Shown here one piece after another: positions 26,680 to 35,280 of a DNA stretch of 64,000 nt (positions are counted from its first letter, which is position 1; every line of letters starts with the position of its first letter). Origin of the DNA: Lysinibacillus sp. FSL M8-0337. GTDB lineage: Bacteria; Bacillota; Bacilli; Bacillales_A; Planococcaceae. Location: the NCBI RefSeq assembly GCF_038593855.1, contig NZ_CP151996.1, positions 2,728,001 to 2,792,000 of the forward strand. Reading direction: 5' to 3'. Made by a program: the position numbers and the translations under genes. The notes beneath the pieces are model-generated. The model searched no databases. It worked only from the letters and a program-made list of their open reading frames with translations, and was not told the DNA's origin.

Positions 26680-27364
26680 GTCTAATCAGCCTTTCAAACA
26701 ATGATGTGCCCGTAATTGCATACGCACTAATGTCCGACAGCTCTTCCAGCTTTGGTATCGTCATATAGGGCAATGTGTAATATTGTAAAATAGTTTGAAT
26801 ATTGTCTTGCTCCATCCTGCTCCCCATATCACCGTTAAATACAAGACCAAGCACTTCAATTTGCCGTGTAGTCAATGCTTCTAACGTTAAGAGCGTGTGG
26901 TTAATTGTTCCTAGCGCTGTTCGTGTAACCACGACAACAGGGAGTTTACTTTCAACAATGACATCCAACAGCGTCGTTTCGCCACATGCATCTAATGGTA
27001 CAAAGAGCCCACCTGCTCCTTCACAAATAACAACATCCCAAGTTTGCTGTAAATGCTGCATCTGCTTTAATAACTGCTGTGTGTCAATTTGCTGCCCCTC
27101 CAGTTGAGCCGCAAAATGTGGCGATGCTGCTTCTTTAAATGAATAACCATTTAAATTCTCTCTGTCTAGCAATTGCAAGGAATATTTTTCATACATCGCT
27201 GTGTCGAAGTAATAGGCTTGTTTGCCATCATATACTTCACCAGTTTGCACTGGTTTATAAGGCGTTACTCGTATGCCCTGTTTTTGCAAATTACGCATTA
27301 ATAATGTGGTGACAAATGTTTTTCCAACATCTGTATCTGTTCCAACAACCCAAAAGTGTTGCAA
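26660..27364 (-). CDS. bioD: Dethiobiotin synthetase BioD
   Basis: 234 aa. [20 protein letters not shown] is the P-loop; TPYKPVQTG and [13 protein letters not shown] follow. It closes the ureido ring using ATP and CO2. I place the start at a TTG (27364) with GGGGGAGG five bases upstream; an earlier in-frame TTG at 27394 would lie inside the BirA operator. First gene of bioDAYB, the gene order long known from B. sphaericus. Confidence 0.93.
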   Translation of the reverse strand: MQHFWVVGTDTDVGKTFVTTLLMRNLQKQGIRVTPYKPVQTGEVYDGKQAYYFDTAMYEKYSLQLLDRENLNGYSFKEAASPHFAAQLEGQQIDTQQLLKQMQHLQQTWDVVICEGAGGLFVPLDACGETTLLDVIVESKLPVVVVTRTALGTINHTLLTLEALTTRQIEVLGLVFNGDMGSRMEQDNIQTILQYYTLPYMTIPKLEELSDISAYAITGTSLFERLIRRETSIN

Positions 27365-27385
27365 CTGTACCTCCCCCTCTTTTAA

Positions 27386-27413
27386 GTTAACCAACTATAG
27401 TTTTTAAGTTAAC
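27386..27413 (-). promoter_or_regulatory. BirA operator of the biotin operon
   Basis: GTTAAC (27386-27391) and GTTAAC (27408-27413) are separated by 16 bases, matching the GTTAAC-N15/16-GTTAAC form of Bacillus BirA sites. It directly precedes bioD, so biotin repression is predicted. Confidence 0.8.
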
Positions 27414-27618
27414 ACATTATTTTTCCTTTTGTAAATGCCTTTTTTTGCATTTTTACAAAAATGATTAATATAATGCCTTATTCGAGGGTATTCTATCCTA
27501 AATTCCACCCAATTGAACGGTGATACACCCCGTTTTATCAACGTTATGTTATTTCCCAAGAAATATTAAAGGGTTTTTATCATACGCTGTAGTATTAATC
27601 AAAACAGGGGGTGGCAAA

Positions 27619-28083
27619 ATGTTTGGACTATTTAAAGAGACAGAGAAAAAGCTAGATACATATGAACAAATGAGCAGTATTTTAAATACTTTGCTTACTT
27701 ACGAAATACGAGATTTACCTATGCGTTATGAATTTTGGTATCGTGTAGCTATTCGGCAAGAAGAATATCGAACATTGCAAGCAGAACATCGAGAAAAAAT
27801 CTCAATGCATACGGCCATAGGAAGGTTTCATCAAGTTCAATATGAGGATACGAAACAGAAGTGTGCAAAGCTTGAACGTCTGACGGATATTTATAAGTTA
27901 TTGTGTATCGAGGAAGAACGTCAAACATTGAATCATCGTCTATCTTTCCACAAGGAAGCAATAGAGGAAATTTATGAGCATGTGCAAAGGAAACACCTTT
28001 ATACGTATTGCGACTCCGTACAACGTCAATTTTGGGATGCCGTTAGCGAAGACATACTAAAAGCAATTGCCCATCTAGATTAA
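27619..28083 (+). CDS. Hypothetical protein, 154 aa
   Basis: Not recognised. The frame starts MFGLFKETEKKLDTYEQMSS with AGGGGGTGG four bases upstream of the ATG. It is rich in Glu, Lys and Arg, predicted mostly helical, soluble, without signal peptide or membrane segment. It stands alone between the biotin operon and a convergent tetR gene. A hairpin (28067-28098) follows the stop. Confidence 0.65.
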   Translation: MFGLFKETEKKLDTYEQMSSILNTLLTYEIRDLPMRYEFWYRVAIRQEEYRTLQAEHREKISMHTAIGRFHQVQYEDTKQKCAKLERLTDIYKLLCIEEERQTLNHRLSFHKEAIEEIYEHVQRKHLYTYCDSVQRQFWDAVSEDILKAIAHLD

Positions 28084-28098
28084 CACTAGATGGGCAAA
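28067..28098. terminator. Hairpin between convergent genes
   Basis: TTGCCCATCTAG and CTAGATGGGCAA form a perfect 12-bp stem with an 8-base loop overlapping the stop of the 154-aa gene. No strong T-run follows, so termination strength is uncertain. Confidence 0.5.
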
Positions 28099-28112
28099 CC
28101 ACTTGATTTGAT

Positions 28113-28691
28113 TTATAATTTTAATACTTTATCTATTTCTTTTTCAATTAAATATTGAAGTCGCACTTTATCCATTGGCACTAAGCCCATTAAAACATGC
28201 AGGGCAAGTCCATCAATAAATGCATGTAGATGGACAATTTCATCGTGCACTACTAGTCCATCTTGCAGTAAATTTTCATGTTGTAAATAGGCAAATATCT
28301 TTTCAATACCACTCAATATATGTTCTTCTGTTGGTTCTCCACTGCGCACCTTATATGAGACAAACTCTAGCCAAACTTGCATTTCAATAATATGTTGTTC
28401 AGATATTGGCACGAGCTCCAAAAGTGCTGCTACAATAATTTGCTTAATCGGTAGTGGCTTTTGTAAATGCTGGGCAATACGCTCATTTACTTGCTGCTCT
28501 ACTAACTCCATCGCAAATACGATTAATTCCTCATGCGTGTTAAAATAGTAACGAACAGCACCTAATGATAAATTTGCCTCCTTTGCTATTGAACGTACTG
28601 TAGCACCTCTAAGTCCATCCCTAGCAATTACATTCCACGTGGCTTTCGCGATACTCGCTTTTCTTTCTTGATGATTCACTATTTTAGGCAT
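28113..28691 (-). CDS. TetR family transcriptional regulator
   Basis: 192 aa with an N-terminal TetR helix-turn-helix (KATWNVIARDGLRGATVRSIAKEANLSLGAVRYYFNTHEEL, residues ~15-60) and a ligand-binding C-terminal half. It resembles the BetI/PksA-like group. It is divergent from a five-helix membrane protein, with two palindromes in the shared promoter region, so it probably represses that gene and itself. Confidence 0.87.
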   Translation of the reverse strand: MPKIVNHQERKASIAKATWNVIARDGLRGATVRSIAKEANLSLGAVRYYFNTHEELIVFAMELVEQQVNERIAQHLQKPLPIKQIIVAALLELVPISEQHIIEMQVWLEFVSYKVRSGEPTEEHILSGIEKIFAYLQHENLLQDGLVVHDEIVHLHAFIDGLALHVLMGLVPMDKVRLQYLIEKEIDKVLKL

Positions 28692-28712
28692 ACTTCAAGT
28701 ATAGACTATTTT

Positions 28713-28767
28713 AATACATTTGTATTATTTAAAACTTTATGGTAATTTTATTTAATACAACTGTATC
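28713..28767. promoter_or_regulatory. Two TetR-type operators
   Basis: AATACATTTGTATT (28713-28726) and AATACAACTGTATC (28754-28767) share the palindrome AATACA-N2-TGTAT(T/C), 41 bp apart, in the divergent promoter region. Confidence 0.6.
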
Positions 28768-28787
28768 AAAATAATGGAGGGTTTTTT

Positions 28788-29312
28788 ATGATTGCTTGGA
28801 TTATCGCTGCAGAAATAGCATTTTGGATTGTCATATTAATAGCTTTGGTTTGTAGATACCGTTTTAACAAGCCAAAACTAAGCATTTTCTTTTTTGCGCT
28901 TACACCTGTTATAGACCTCCTATTAATCTTGCTAACTGCTATGGACTTAAAAGCTGGTACACCAGCATCCGCTTCACATGGTATTGCCGCCATCTATATA
29001 GGTGTCTCAATTGCCTATGGGAAGACCATGATTACTTGGGCAGATGAAAAGTTTCAACAATGGTTTTTAAAAGTTCAGATTGAAAAACAGCGGTTAACAG
29101 GATTGGCGAAAGGGATCCATGAAGTAAAAATGCTCGGTTTACATGTTCTCGCCTACATCATTAGTACGAGTTTATTGTATGCGATGATTGTATTTATTGG
29201 TCAACATACCGATACGTCTTCCCTACTACAAGTAATGAAAATTTGGGGGATTGTTTTAATAATTGATGCCGTTATTAGCCTTTCTTATGTCATTTTTCCT
29301 AGTAAAAAATAA
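28788..29312 (+). CDS. Hypothetical membrane protein, 174 aa
   Basis: Not assigned to a named family. About five membrane segments are visible: WIIAAEIAFWIVILIALVC, FFALTPVIDLLLILLTAMD, GIAAIYIGVSIAYG, LGLHVLAYIISTSLLYAMI and WGIVLIIDAVISLSYVIF, with a cytoplasmic charged stretch between helices 3 and 4. GGAGGG stands six to seven bases before the ATG. It is divergent from the TetR gene and likely repressed by it. Confidence 0.75.
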   Translation: MIAWIIAAEIAFWIVILIALVCRYRFNKPKLSIFFFALTPVIDLLLILLTAMDLKAGTPASASHGIAAIYIGVSIAYGKTMITWADEKFQQWFLKVQIEKQRLTGLAKGIHEVKMLGLHVLAYIISTSLLYAMIVFIGQHTDTSSLLQVMKIWGIVLIIDAVISLSYVIFPSKK

Positions 29313-29431
29313 CAGCCTTGTTCTCTTGCCCCTTGCATGTAGTAGAAAGGGATTAATTGGGTAGGAATTAATCGTGCAATACATAAAGGTGTATTTAAAA
29401 ACGAAACATTGTTTAGAGCTAACAACACAAC

Positions 29432-29460
29432 AAGCCTCGCACATCGTTGTGCAAGGCTTT
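29432..29460. terminator. Bidirectional terminator
   Basis: AAGCCTCGCAC and GTGCAAGGCTT form a stem with one mismatch; T-rich on one side and A-rich on the other. It separates two convergent genes. Confidence 0.65.
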
Positions 29461-29466
29461 AGTTGT

Positions 29467-30510
29467 TTACTGCCCTTTATTTTCCTCCATGCCTCGGCGT
29501 AATAGGTCTCTTAATTCCTGTACTTGATCGACTTTGATTGCCACTTTGTTATACCGCTTTTTCAGACCTAACATAAACGTTACTTCCACCGGTTCTTTCA
29601 TCTGCAATATCATGTGTGGATAGGCTTCTCCAAAATCACGTGCTATAAAATCCATTGTATCTTTCGATAATTTTTCTTTTAACAGTTCTGGGTTTTCTTC
29701 CACTTTTTCAATCGCATCGAAGCGAATGGTCGCTCGTTTCATTAAACCTAAAGATAAATATAATGAATCAGAGGTTGCGTAAATAGGATTTAAGCGAACT
29801 GCCTGCATATCAGCTATAAAAAATAAGACAGAGTAAATATTTATGATAAGTAATAGGATGGATAATAGCATGGATTTTTCATGAAGCCACCAGTGGATAC
29901 CAATAGTCTCTATCACGATGGCATGAATCATCATCATCTGAAAGGCGATATAGCTAGAGTTTTTATGTAACGTTAAACCCGCCCGTTCTTTTCGCTTCCA
30001 ACTTGCAAATCCGTAGTAAAGAACGAGTAAATCTGTACACAGCATCTGTATAATACAATACTTTGGAGCATGTTTTTCAACTGCTTGTGGAAAAGAAAAA
30101 ATGTCTGGTAAAGAACTTGCCCGCACATCTGCTATAATTTTAGGTAAGTAATATACTAACGTTGTAACAAGTAATAGTTCGGTCACGATAAGTGCCCCTT
30201 CAATTGCAAATCCAGCCCATGTCACCGCCACATACGGTTGCAAATGATCCATTGGAATAATGAAGCGTGCAGCAATACAACCTGTTGCGGCCAAAACAAT
30301 CGCATACTTAATAGAAAACTTTCGTTTATACAGCATAACTAGCACTGGTATTACGATGATAAAATCGAGTAATGATCCAAGTACAACGCCCGCTGTGTCT
30401 GCGGGTAAAATGGACATGCCAAATCCCGTATTATAAAGCGAGTAGTTGCTAATTAATACAATGGCTAAAAACGCCATCCAGATGTTTTGCTTATTTTTTA
30501 AGACTATCAT
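29467..30510 (-). CDS. Hypothetical seven-helix membrane protein
   Basis: 347 aa. Seven hydrophobic segments occupy residues ~8-235, followed by a ~110-residue soluble tail rich in charged residues. No family motif is recognised; similar Bacillus proteins have sometimes been labelled beta-carotene monooxygenase without support. It follows a MarR regulator by 44 bp in the same direction, so the two form an operon and the regulator probably controls it. Confidence 0.7.
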   Translation of the reverse strand: MIVLKNKQNIWMAFLAIVLISNYSLYNTGFGMSILPADTAGVVLGSLLDFIIVIPVLVMLYKRKFSIKYAIVLAATGCIAARFIIPMDHLQPYVAVTWAGFAIEGALIVTELLLVTTLVYYLPKIIADVRASSLPDIFSFPQAVEKHAPKYCIIQMLCTDLLVLYYGFASWKRKERAGLTLHKNSSYIAFQMMMIHAIVIETIGIHWWLHEKSMLLSILLLIINIYSVLFFIADMQAVRLNPIYATSDSLYLSLGLMKRATIRFDAIEKVEENPELLKEKLSKDTMDFIARDFGEAYPHMILQMKEPVEVTFMLGLKKRYNKVAIKVDQVQELRDLLRRGMEENKGQ

Positions 30511-30554
30511 TCCGAATCTCCCCTTTAGGTGTCAGACTATTGCACGTATCGACA

Positions 30555-31028
30555 TTACTTTTGTCCTATTTCCTCTATCATGCCTTCTTGCAAAACAATG
30601 TCATTTAATTTTTGAATAATCTCCTTCAATTGGACTAATTCTGATCGTTCCAGTTTCGAGTAATACTTGGCAATAATATAGCGCTTTATTTCTTCTTCCC
30701 GCTCGAAATACTGAATACCCGCTGTATCTAAGTGGACAAAAATTTCACGGCGATTTTTGGGGTTAATTTGTCGCATTACATATTGTTGTTCTTCAAGTTT
30801 ACTTACGAGTTGACCAACAGCACTTGAAGTAATATTCATGTAGAGTGCAATTTGTCCAATGGTAACACTTTTATTTTTATGGATAAAATCCATAAGTATC
30901 ATTTGCTTTGTAGATAAATCATCCGTTACTAAATGCTGATGGACTTTTATAAAATGGCTGTCCATCGAATAAATCGCATCATTAATTTCCTGTACGAGGT
31001 TATATAATGCGTCATCATGTTGGTCCAT
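30555..31028 (-). CDS. MarR family transcriptional regulator
   Basis: 157 aa winged-helix protein: QMILMDFIHKNKSVTIGQIALYMNITSSAVGQLVSKLEEQQYVMRQINPKNRREIFVHLD shows the MarR recognition helix and the wing with the conserved Asn-Arg pair. It precedes the seven-helix membrane protein gene. A palindrome AAGTTAACTT lies ~35 bp upstream of its ATG, a likely self-operator. Confidence 0.87.
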   Translation of the reverse strand: MDQHDDALYNLVQEINDAIYSMDSHFIKVHQHLVTDDLSTKQMILMDFIHKNKSVTIGQIALYMNITSSAVGQLVSKLEEQQYVMRQINPKNRREIFVHLDTAGIQYFEREEEIKRYIIAKYYSKLERSELVQLKEIIQKLNDIVLQEGMIEEIGQK

Positions 31029-31061
31029 ACAAAATCATCCTTTTTTAAGTTAGGTTAATAG

Positions 31062-31076
31062 TTAAGTTAACTTTAA
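31062..31076 (-). promoter_or_regulatory. Possible MarR operator
   Basis: TTAAGTTAACTTTAA contains a perfect 10-bp palindrome AAGTTAACTT just before the marR gene. Only position and symmetry support it. Confidence 0.4.
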
Positions 31077-31183
31077 TATTAAGTTCATTTTAAAATAGAG
31101 TGCATCATTTGTAAACAATTTACAAGGAAAGCAAAGTTTTTTTTGTATGAGCATGTCATGAAATATTCACTTTTCTCCGAACA

Positions 31184-32089
31184 CTACGTATTGCGCTGGC
31201 CAACTAAAAATCTTTTGCGATACGCATGTGGTGAATAACCCGTATATGCTTTAAAACGCTCAATATAGTAACTAACTGTACTAAAGCCTGTGTCTGATGC
31301 AATAAACGTGATGGGTTTGTCACTATCGCGCAACAATTCCATACTTTTTCTTAAACGGTAATGTAATAGATACGTAAATGGTGTCATACCGACTACTTTT
31401 TAAAAAAAACGACTGCATTCTGCCTTGCTTATAAACACATGTGCAGCTAATTTTTCCAGGGTTATTTTTTCTTGATAATGACGATGAATGTAGTCAAGCA
31501 TTTCTTTTGCACGCTCATGTTGCACGATCATAGAAGAATGTATCGTTTCCTCAGTAAGCTTCGATTGCATTAAAATAACCTCCCAAATCGATAACAATGC
31601 CCTCCACACCTGAAATTCAAAAAAGGCATTTCGTTCCTTTAATAATTGGGCAACACATTCTACAGCTTGTGCTAGCTCACCTGAAAGCTTAACAAATGGT
31701 AGTCTATTATTGGTTACATATGGTTGCACATATTTAGATGTCAACACACTCCCTTCATGTCCGCCTAAAAATTTCGGATCAACATTTATACAAAACAGCA
31801 ACGACTGGTCCACCTCATTTGGTTTCGCTTCATGTAAACATGCTGCATTGACAAATAACCCTTCTCCCGCCTCAAGCAGTATGATGTCCGCACCTACACG
31901 ATAGTTGACACGTCCACTTTTGACATAGACGAACTGTATTTCTTTATGCCAATGTAATGGCAAAAAATCCAGCCGATCTACTTGTAATGTCGTTTCGTAT
32001 AAAGCAATTGGAAATGCATTCGAACCATGTATCGTTAATTCTTGTAAATCTTTCGCTACTTTAATATGCGTCAATGTCAATGCAAACAC
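31184..32089 (-). pseudogene. AraC-family regulator interrupted by an in-frame stop
   Basis: Residues 1-229 (ending ISKAECSRFF) comprise the cupin sensor domain (LPLHWHKEIQFVYVKSGRVNYRVG) and the first AraC helix-turn-helix. A TAA at 31400-31402 interrupts, then the same frame continues K-V-V-G into MTPFTYLLHYRLRKSMELLR and a normal second helix-turn-helix ending at 31184. Intact length would be ~301 aa. The stop falls at TTTTTTTTAAAAA where TTT TTT AAA AAA (FFKK, normal in this family) is expected, so one A-to-T change explains it. The frame itself is not shifted. If read as annotated, the product lacks the second DNA-binding motif. It is divergent from a DMT exporter. Confidence 0.85.
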
Positions 32090-32094
32090 CTCAA

Positions 32095-32172
32095 TATATT
32101 GATAGTTTAAACCGTTAATACGATATTTTTTACAATGAAAATTATATACTATTTTTTTATATTGATAGTTTA
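32095..32172. promoter_or_regulatory. Direct repeats in the AraC/exporter divergent region
   Basis: TATATTGATAGTTTA occurs identically at 32095-32109 and 32158-32172, 63 bp (about six helical turns) apart and in the same orientation. This is the layout expected for AraC-type regulator sites. Confidence 0.6.
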
Positions 32173-32186
32173 GGAGATGCTATAAA

Positions 32187-33104
32187 ATGAATCAACAACA
32201 TAATAAAAACCGTGCTTTTGGTTTTATGCTTGTCATTCTCGGGGCAAGCTTTTGGGGAATTGGCGGAACAGTTGCGCAAAAACTATTCCAGCAAGAACAT
32301 ATTGAAGTTGGTTGGCTCGTATCGAGCAGACTGCTTGTTGCCGGTATCTTGTTAATTGCCATTTACAAAATAACACATCGTCATCAATCCATTTTTGTTA
32401 TGTGGCGAACAAAGCAAGATGCATTAAGACAAATTCTCTTTAGTCTACTGGGTATGCTTGCTGTGCAATATACATATATGATGTCCATTGCAATCGGTAA
32501 TTCTGCTGTAGCGACTTTATTACAGTATTTAGCGCCACTTTTCATTATCAGTTACTATATTATTAAAAAATATAGTAAACTCACCAAACAAGATGGCATT
32601 GCTGTATCACTTACACTAATCGGTACGACTTTATTGCTAACAAACGGTTCATTTTCCACGCTTTCAGTTCCATTTATGAGTGTATTTTGGGGTGTGTTAT
32701 CCGGTCTGGCTGTCGCTTTTTATACATTGTATGCCGTGCCGCTTTTACAACAATTCCATTCTTTACTTGTTGTCGGTTGGGCGATGCTCATTGGGGGTGT
32801 CACCATGAGCATATTCTATCAACCTTGGCACATTGAGCTATCGACTTGGACACTTGCGACTGCTACTTATTTTTTCTTTATCATTATTTTTGGCACGATG
32901 CTTGCATTTTGGTTTTATATTGCCAGTTTGCATTACCTATCACCAAAAGAAACAAGCTTACTTGGTAGTTTGGAACCTTTAATGGCTGTGATCACAAGCG
33001 TTCTTTGGTTGCAAATTCCTTTTGGAGGCTTCCAAATGATTGGCACATTACTGATTCTATGTATGATTTTATATCTTACGGTGTTTCAGAAGAATAACTT
33101 ATAA
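32187..33104 (+). CDS. DMT superfamily (EamA) transporter
   Basis: 305 aa, about ten membrane helices in two EamA halves: FMLVILGASFWGIGGTVAQKLF, QYTYMMSIAIGNSAVATLLQYLAPLFIISY, FWGVLSGLAVAFYTLYAVPLL and SPKETSLLGSLEPLMAVITSVLW. These proteins export metabolites such as amino acids. It is divergent from the interrupted AraC gene and presumably was its target. The substrate is not predictable. Confidence 0.87.
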   Translation: MNQQHNKNRAFGFMLVILGASFWGIGGTVAQKLFQQEHIEVGWLVSSRLLVAGILLIAIYKITHRHQSIFVMWRTKQDALRQILFSLLGMLAVQYTYMMSIAIGNSAVATLLQYLAPLFIISYYIIKKYSKLTKQDGIAVSLTLIGTTLLLTNGSFSTLSVPFMSVFWGVLSGLAVAFYTLYAVPLLQQFHSLLVVGWAMLIGGVTMSIFYQPWHIELSTWTLATATYFFFIIIFGTMLAFWFYIASLHYLSPKETSLLGSLEPLMAVITSVLWLQIPFGGFQMIGTLLILCMILYLTVFQKNNL

Positions 33105-33293
33105 TTGTAATTTAAATCCATTTTATTAGTGAATAACTTTGAAATTTGATTATTCAAAAAATAATTAGTCGTAAACTACTATACGAGAACATTTTCACCA
33201 TGAAATTATATATAAAATTTACATATTTCGTATATCTTTTCTCCTTGTTTGTCCAGTATACTAAAAAATATCAAGAAGTTAAGGAGGCTATCT

Positions 33294-34340
33294 ATGAATA
33301 AAAAAGTTATTTTCTTCGAAGTACAAGGCGGCACTGACAAGGGACCTGACGGCTACAGACTTGATACAATGCCGACGGTCAATGCACTTAAACAACGTGG
33401 ACAAGATGCGCAAGTAATGTTTTTTGATATAACAAAAAAGGACGAAATTTTTGATTATGTGAAGGAAAATGGCGTTGCCTATGTATCTCGCATTAATCCT
33501 GGTAATTTAGAACATGAGGAAGAATATTTCGAGATGCTACGAGAGTTATGTGCAGCAGGTGTTATTGGCATGCCTCATCCGGATGCAATGATTGGCTACG
33601 GTTCGAAAGATGTATTATCGAAATTAGTGTCTACAAATTTAGTACCAGATGATACATTTGCTTATTACACGATTGAGGCATTTAAAGCACAATTCCCTAC
33701 TTCCCTTGCACTGACGGAACGTGTCTTAAAGCAAAATCGAGGTTCAACTGGCGAAGGTATTTGGCGAGTAAAATTAGTCGAGCCCCTTGCTGCTGGCATA
33801 ACAGAAGTACCTCTTGATGCCAAAATTAAATGTACTGAAGCAAAAGATAATCATGTAGAGTATTGGGAGCTAGGTGCATTTATGACGTTTTGTGAGCAGT
33901 ACATTACAGGCTCAAATGGAATGTTAATTGATATGCGCTTCCTTCCTCGTATTACTGAAGGCGAAATCCGCTTATTTATGTTGCGTGACAAACCAGTTCA
34001 CGTGGTACATAAAAAACCAGCCGATACTGAAGATGCCTTTAGTGCTACACTTTTCTCTGGTGCGCAATATCGCTACGATAAGCCAGAAGATTGGGAACAA
34101 CTTGTACAAAACTTCTTAACACAATTACCACTCGTTACCAACTTATTAGGTAATTATGATTTACCACTTATTTGGACAGCCGATTTTATGCTAGATACAA
34201 ATGAGGCAGGCGAAGATTGCTATATTTTAGGTGAGATGAATTGTTCTTGCGTAGGCTTCACTTCTGAACTCACTTTGGCACATCAAGTAGCTGAAGAAAT
34301 CATCGCTTGCATTGAGGAACATCGCACAATTCCAGCATAA
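33294..34340 (+). CDS. Cj0069-like ATP-grasp family protein
   Basis: 348 aa from the ATG at 33294, with AAGGAGG 6-7 bases upstream. The N-terminus reads KVIFFEVQGGTDKGPDGYRL. Then come KQNRGSTGEGIWRVKL near residue 146 (nucleotide-binding loop) and YILGEMNCSCVGF near the end (Glu and Asn metal ligands), the arrangement of ATP-grasp ligases. I recall it as the Cj0069 family, whose reaction is not known to me. It stands alone with its own terminator. Confidence 0.7.
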   Translation: MNKKVIFFEVQGGTDKGPDGYRLDTMPTVNALKQRGQDAQVMFFDITKKDEIFDYVKENGVAYVSRINPGNLEHEEEYFEMLRELCAAGVIGMPHPDAMIGYGSKDVLSKLVSTNLVPDDTFAYYTIEAFKAQFPTSLALTERVLKQNRGSTGEGIWRVKLVEPLAAGITEVPLDAKIKCTEAKDNHVEYWELGAFMTFCEQYITGSNGMLIDMRFLPRITEGEIRLFMLRDKPVHVVHKKPADTEDAFSATLFSGAQYRYDKPEDWEQLVQNFLTQLPLVTNLLGNYDLPLIWTADFMLDTNEAGEDCYILGEMNCSCVGFTSELTLAHQVAEEIIACIEEHRTIPA

Positions 34341-34355
34341 CGATGATGACAACCT

Positions 34356-34391
34356 AAAAAGGCATTGAGAAGTAGATTCTCAATGCCTTTT
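34356..34391. terminator. Bidirectional terminator
   Basis: AAAAGGCATTGAGAA and TTCTCAATGCCTTTT form a perfect 15-bp stem with a short loop between convergent genes. Confidence 0.88.
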
Positions 34392-34397
34392 GACAAT

Positions 34398-35051
34398 TTA
34401 TCTGTACATTTTAATTCCTTGAATAAATTCATAAATAAAGTAACCTGCGAAACCAATTAATAACATTCCTGATATCATTGTCAGGGTTTTAATCATTTTT
34501 CGACTCATCGCCTTACGCGTAACCGAAACTATAGTCATTAAACCTATGTCGTGCAGTAAAATACCACTAAGTATACCAGCAGCTATTACTAGGAAACTTG
34601 CCGACTCTCCTTTGTCATACGATTTTGCTAGAACTACACCGAAAACATTTACCCAAAAAACAAGGTTTCCTGGCGAAATGGCTACCAGAAGCCCATTGCG
34701 ATACGATGCGAAAAATGATTTTGTTACCTTTTCACCCGCTAGCGTAATGTCTTGATCGGCATTTTTGATCGAATCTAACCCAAGTAAAAACAAGAAGCCG
34801 GCGCCAATAATCCACATAGGCAGCTGAATTAGCGGCATAGCTAATATAGAAGCAAGCCCCATATACAGAGCAAAAACTAATACTACATCAACCGTCATAC
34901 CGCCAAGCCCTACTGCCCAGCCATGCATAAAGCCATTTTTTAGCCCCTGCTTAGTCATTTCGACCGTAATGGCACCTACAGGCATGGCTATAGCAAGCCC
35001 TACTAATACATACGCAACATATAAACTCAAACAAACACTTCTTTCATGCAA
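34398..35051 (-). CDS. LysE family translocator
   Basis: About 217 aa with six hydrophobic segments and the LysE start VGLAIAMPVGAITVEMTKQGLKNG; AISPGNLVFWVNVFGVVLA occurs mid-protein. Exporter of an unknown amino acid or related compound. The first possible start is a TTG at 35051 with a poor ribosome binding site. A TTG seven codons later (reading MSLYVAYVLVG) may be the real one. Confidence 0.82.
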   Translation of the reverse strand: MHERSVCLSLYVAYVLVGLAIAMPVGAITVEMTKQGLKNGFMHGWAVGLGGMTVDVVLVFALYMGLASILAMPLIQLPMWIIGAGFLFLLGLDSIKNADQDITLAGEKVTKSFFASYRNGLLVAISPGNLVFWVNVFGVVLAKSYDKGESASFLVIAAGILSGILLHDIGLMTIVSVTRKAMSRKMIKTLTMISGMLLIGFAGYFIYEFIQGIKMYR

Positions 35052-35110
35052 TAAAATAAGCTTCTTACGTCCGTTTATAATCCTATTCTAGCATAAAAAT
35101 ACAGAAATGT

Positions 35111-35262
35111 AGTGCCTGCCACTCAAAAAATTTATAATTATACAAGTGAATATCTACTGAAACGCCCGTCGTAACGCATATTTACTAAGTGCCAGTCACT
35201 CAAACAATTCATAAATATACAAATAAACTCTGCATAAACGCCCGTGGAAAACTATGATAGAT
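35111..35262. repeat. Two tandem imperfect ~77-bp repeats
   Basis: Units from 35111 and 35188 share AGTGCC(T/A)G(C/T)CACTCAAA, then ATAA-ATACAA and AAACGCCCGT at matching distances. The first 22 bases of unit 2 occur again exactly at 36550-36571. No coding potential is seen. Confidence 0.7.
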
Positions 35263-35280
35263 TATTAAAATAGCTCGTCC

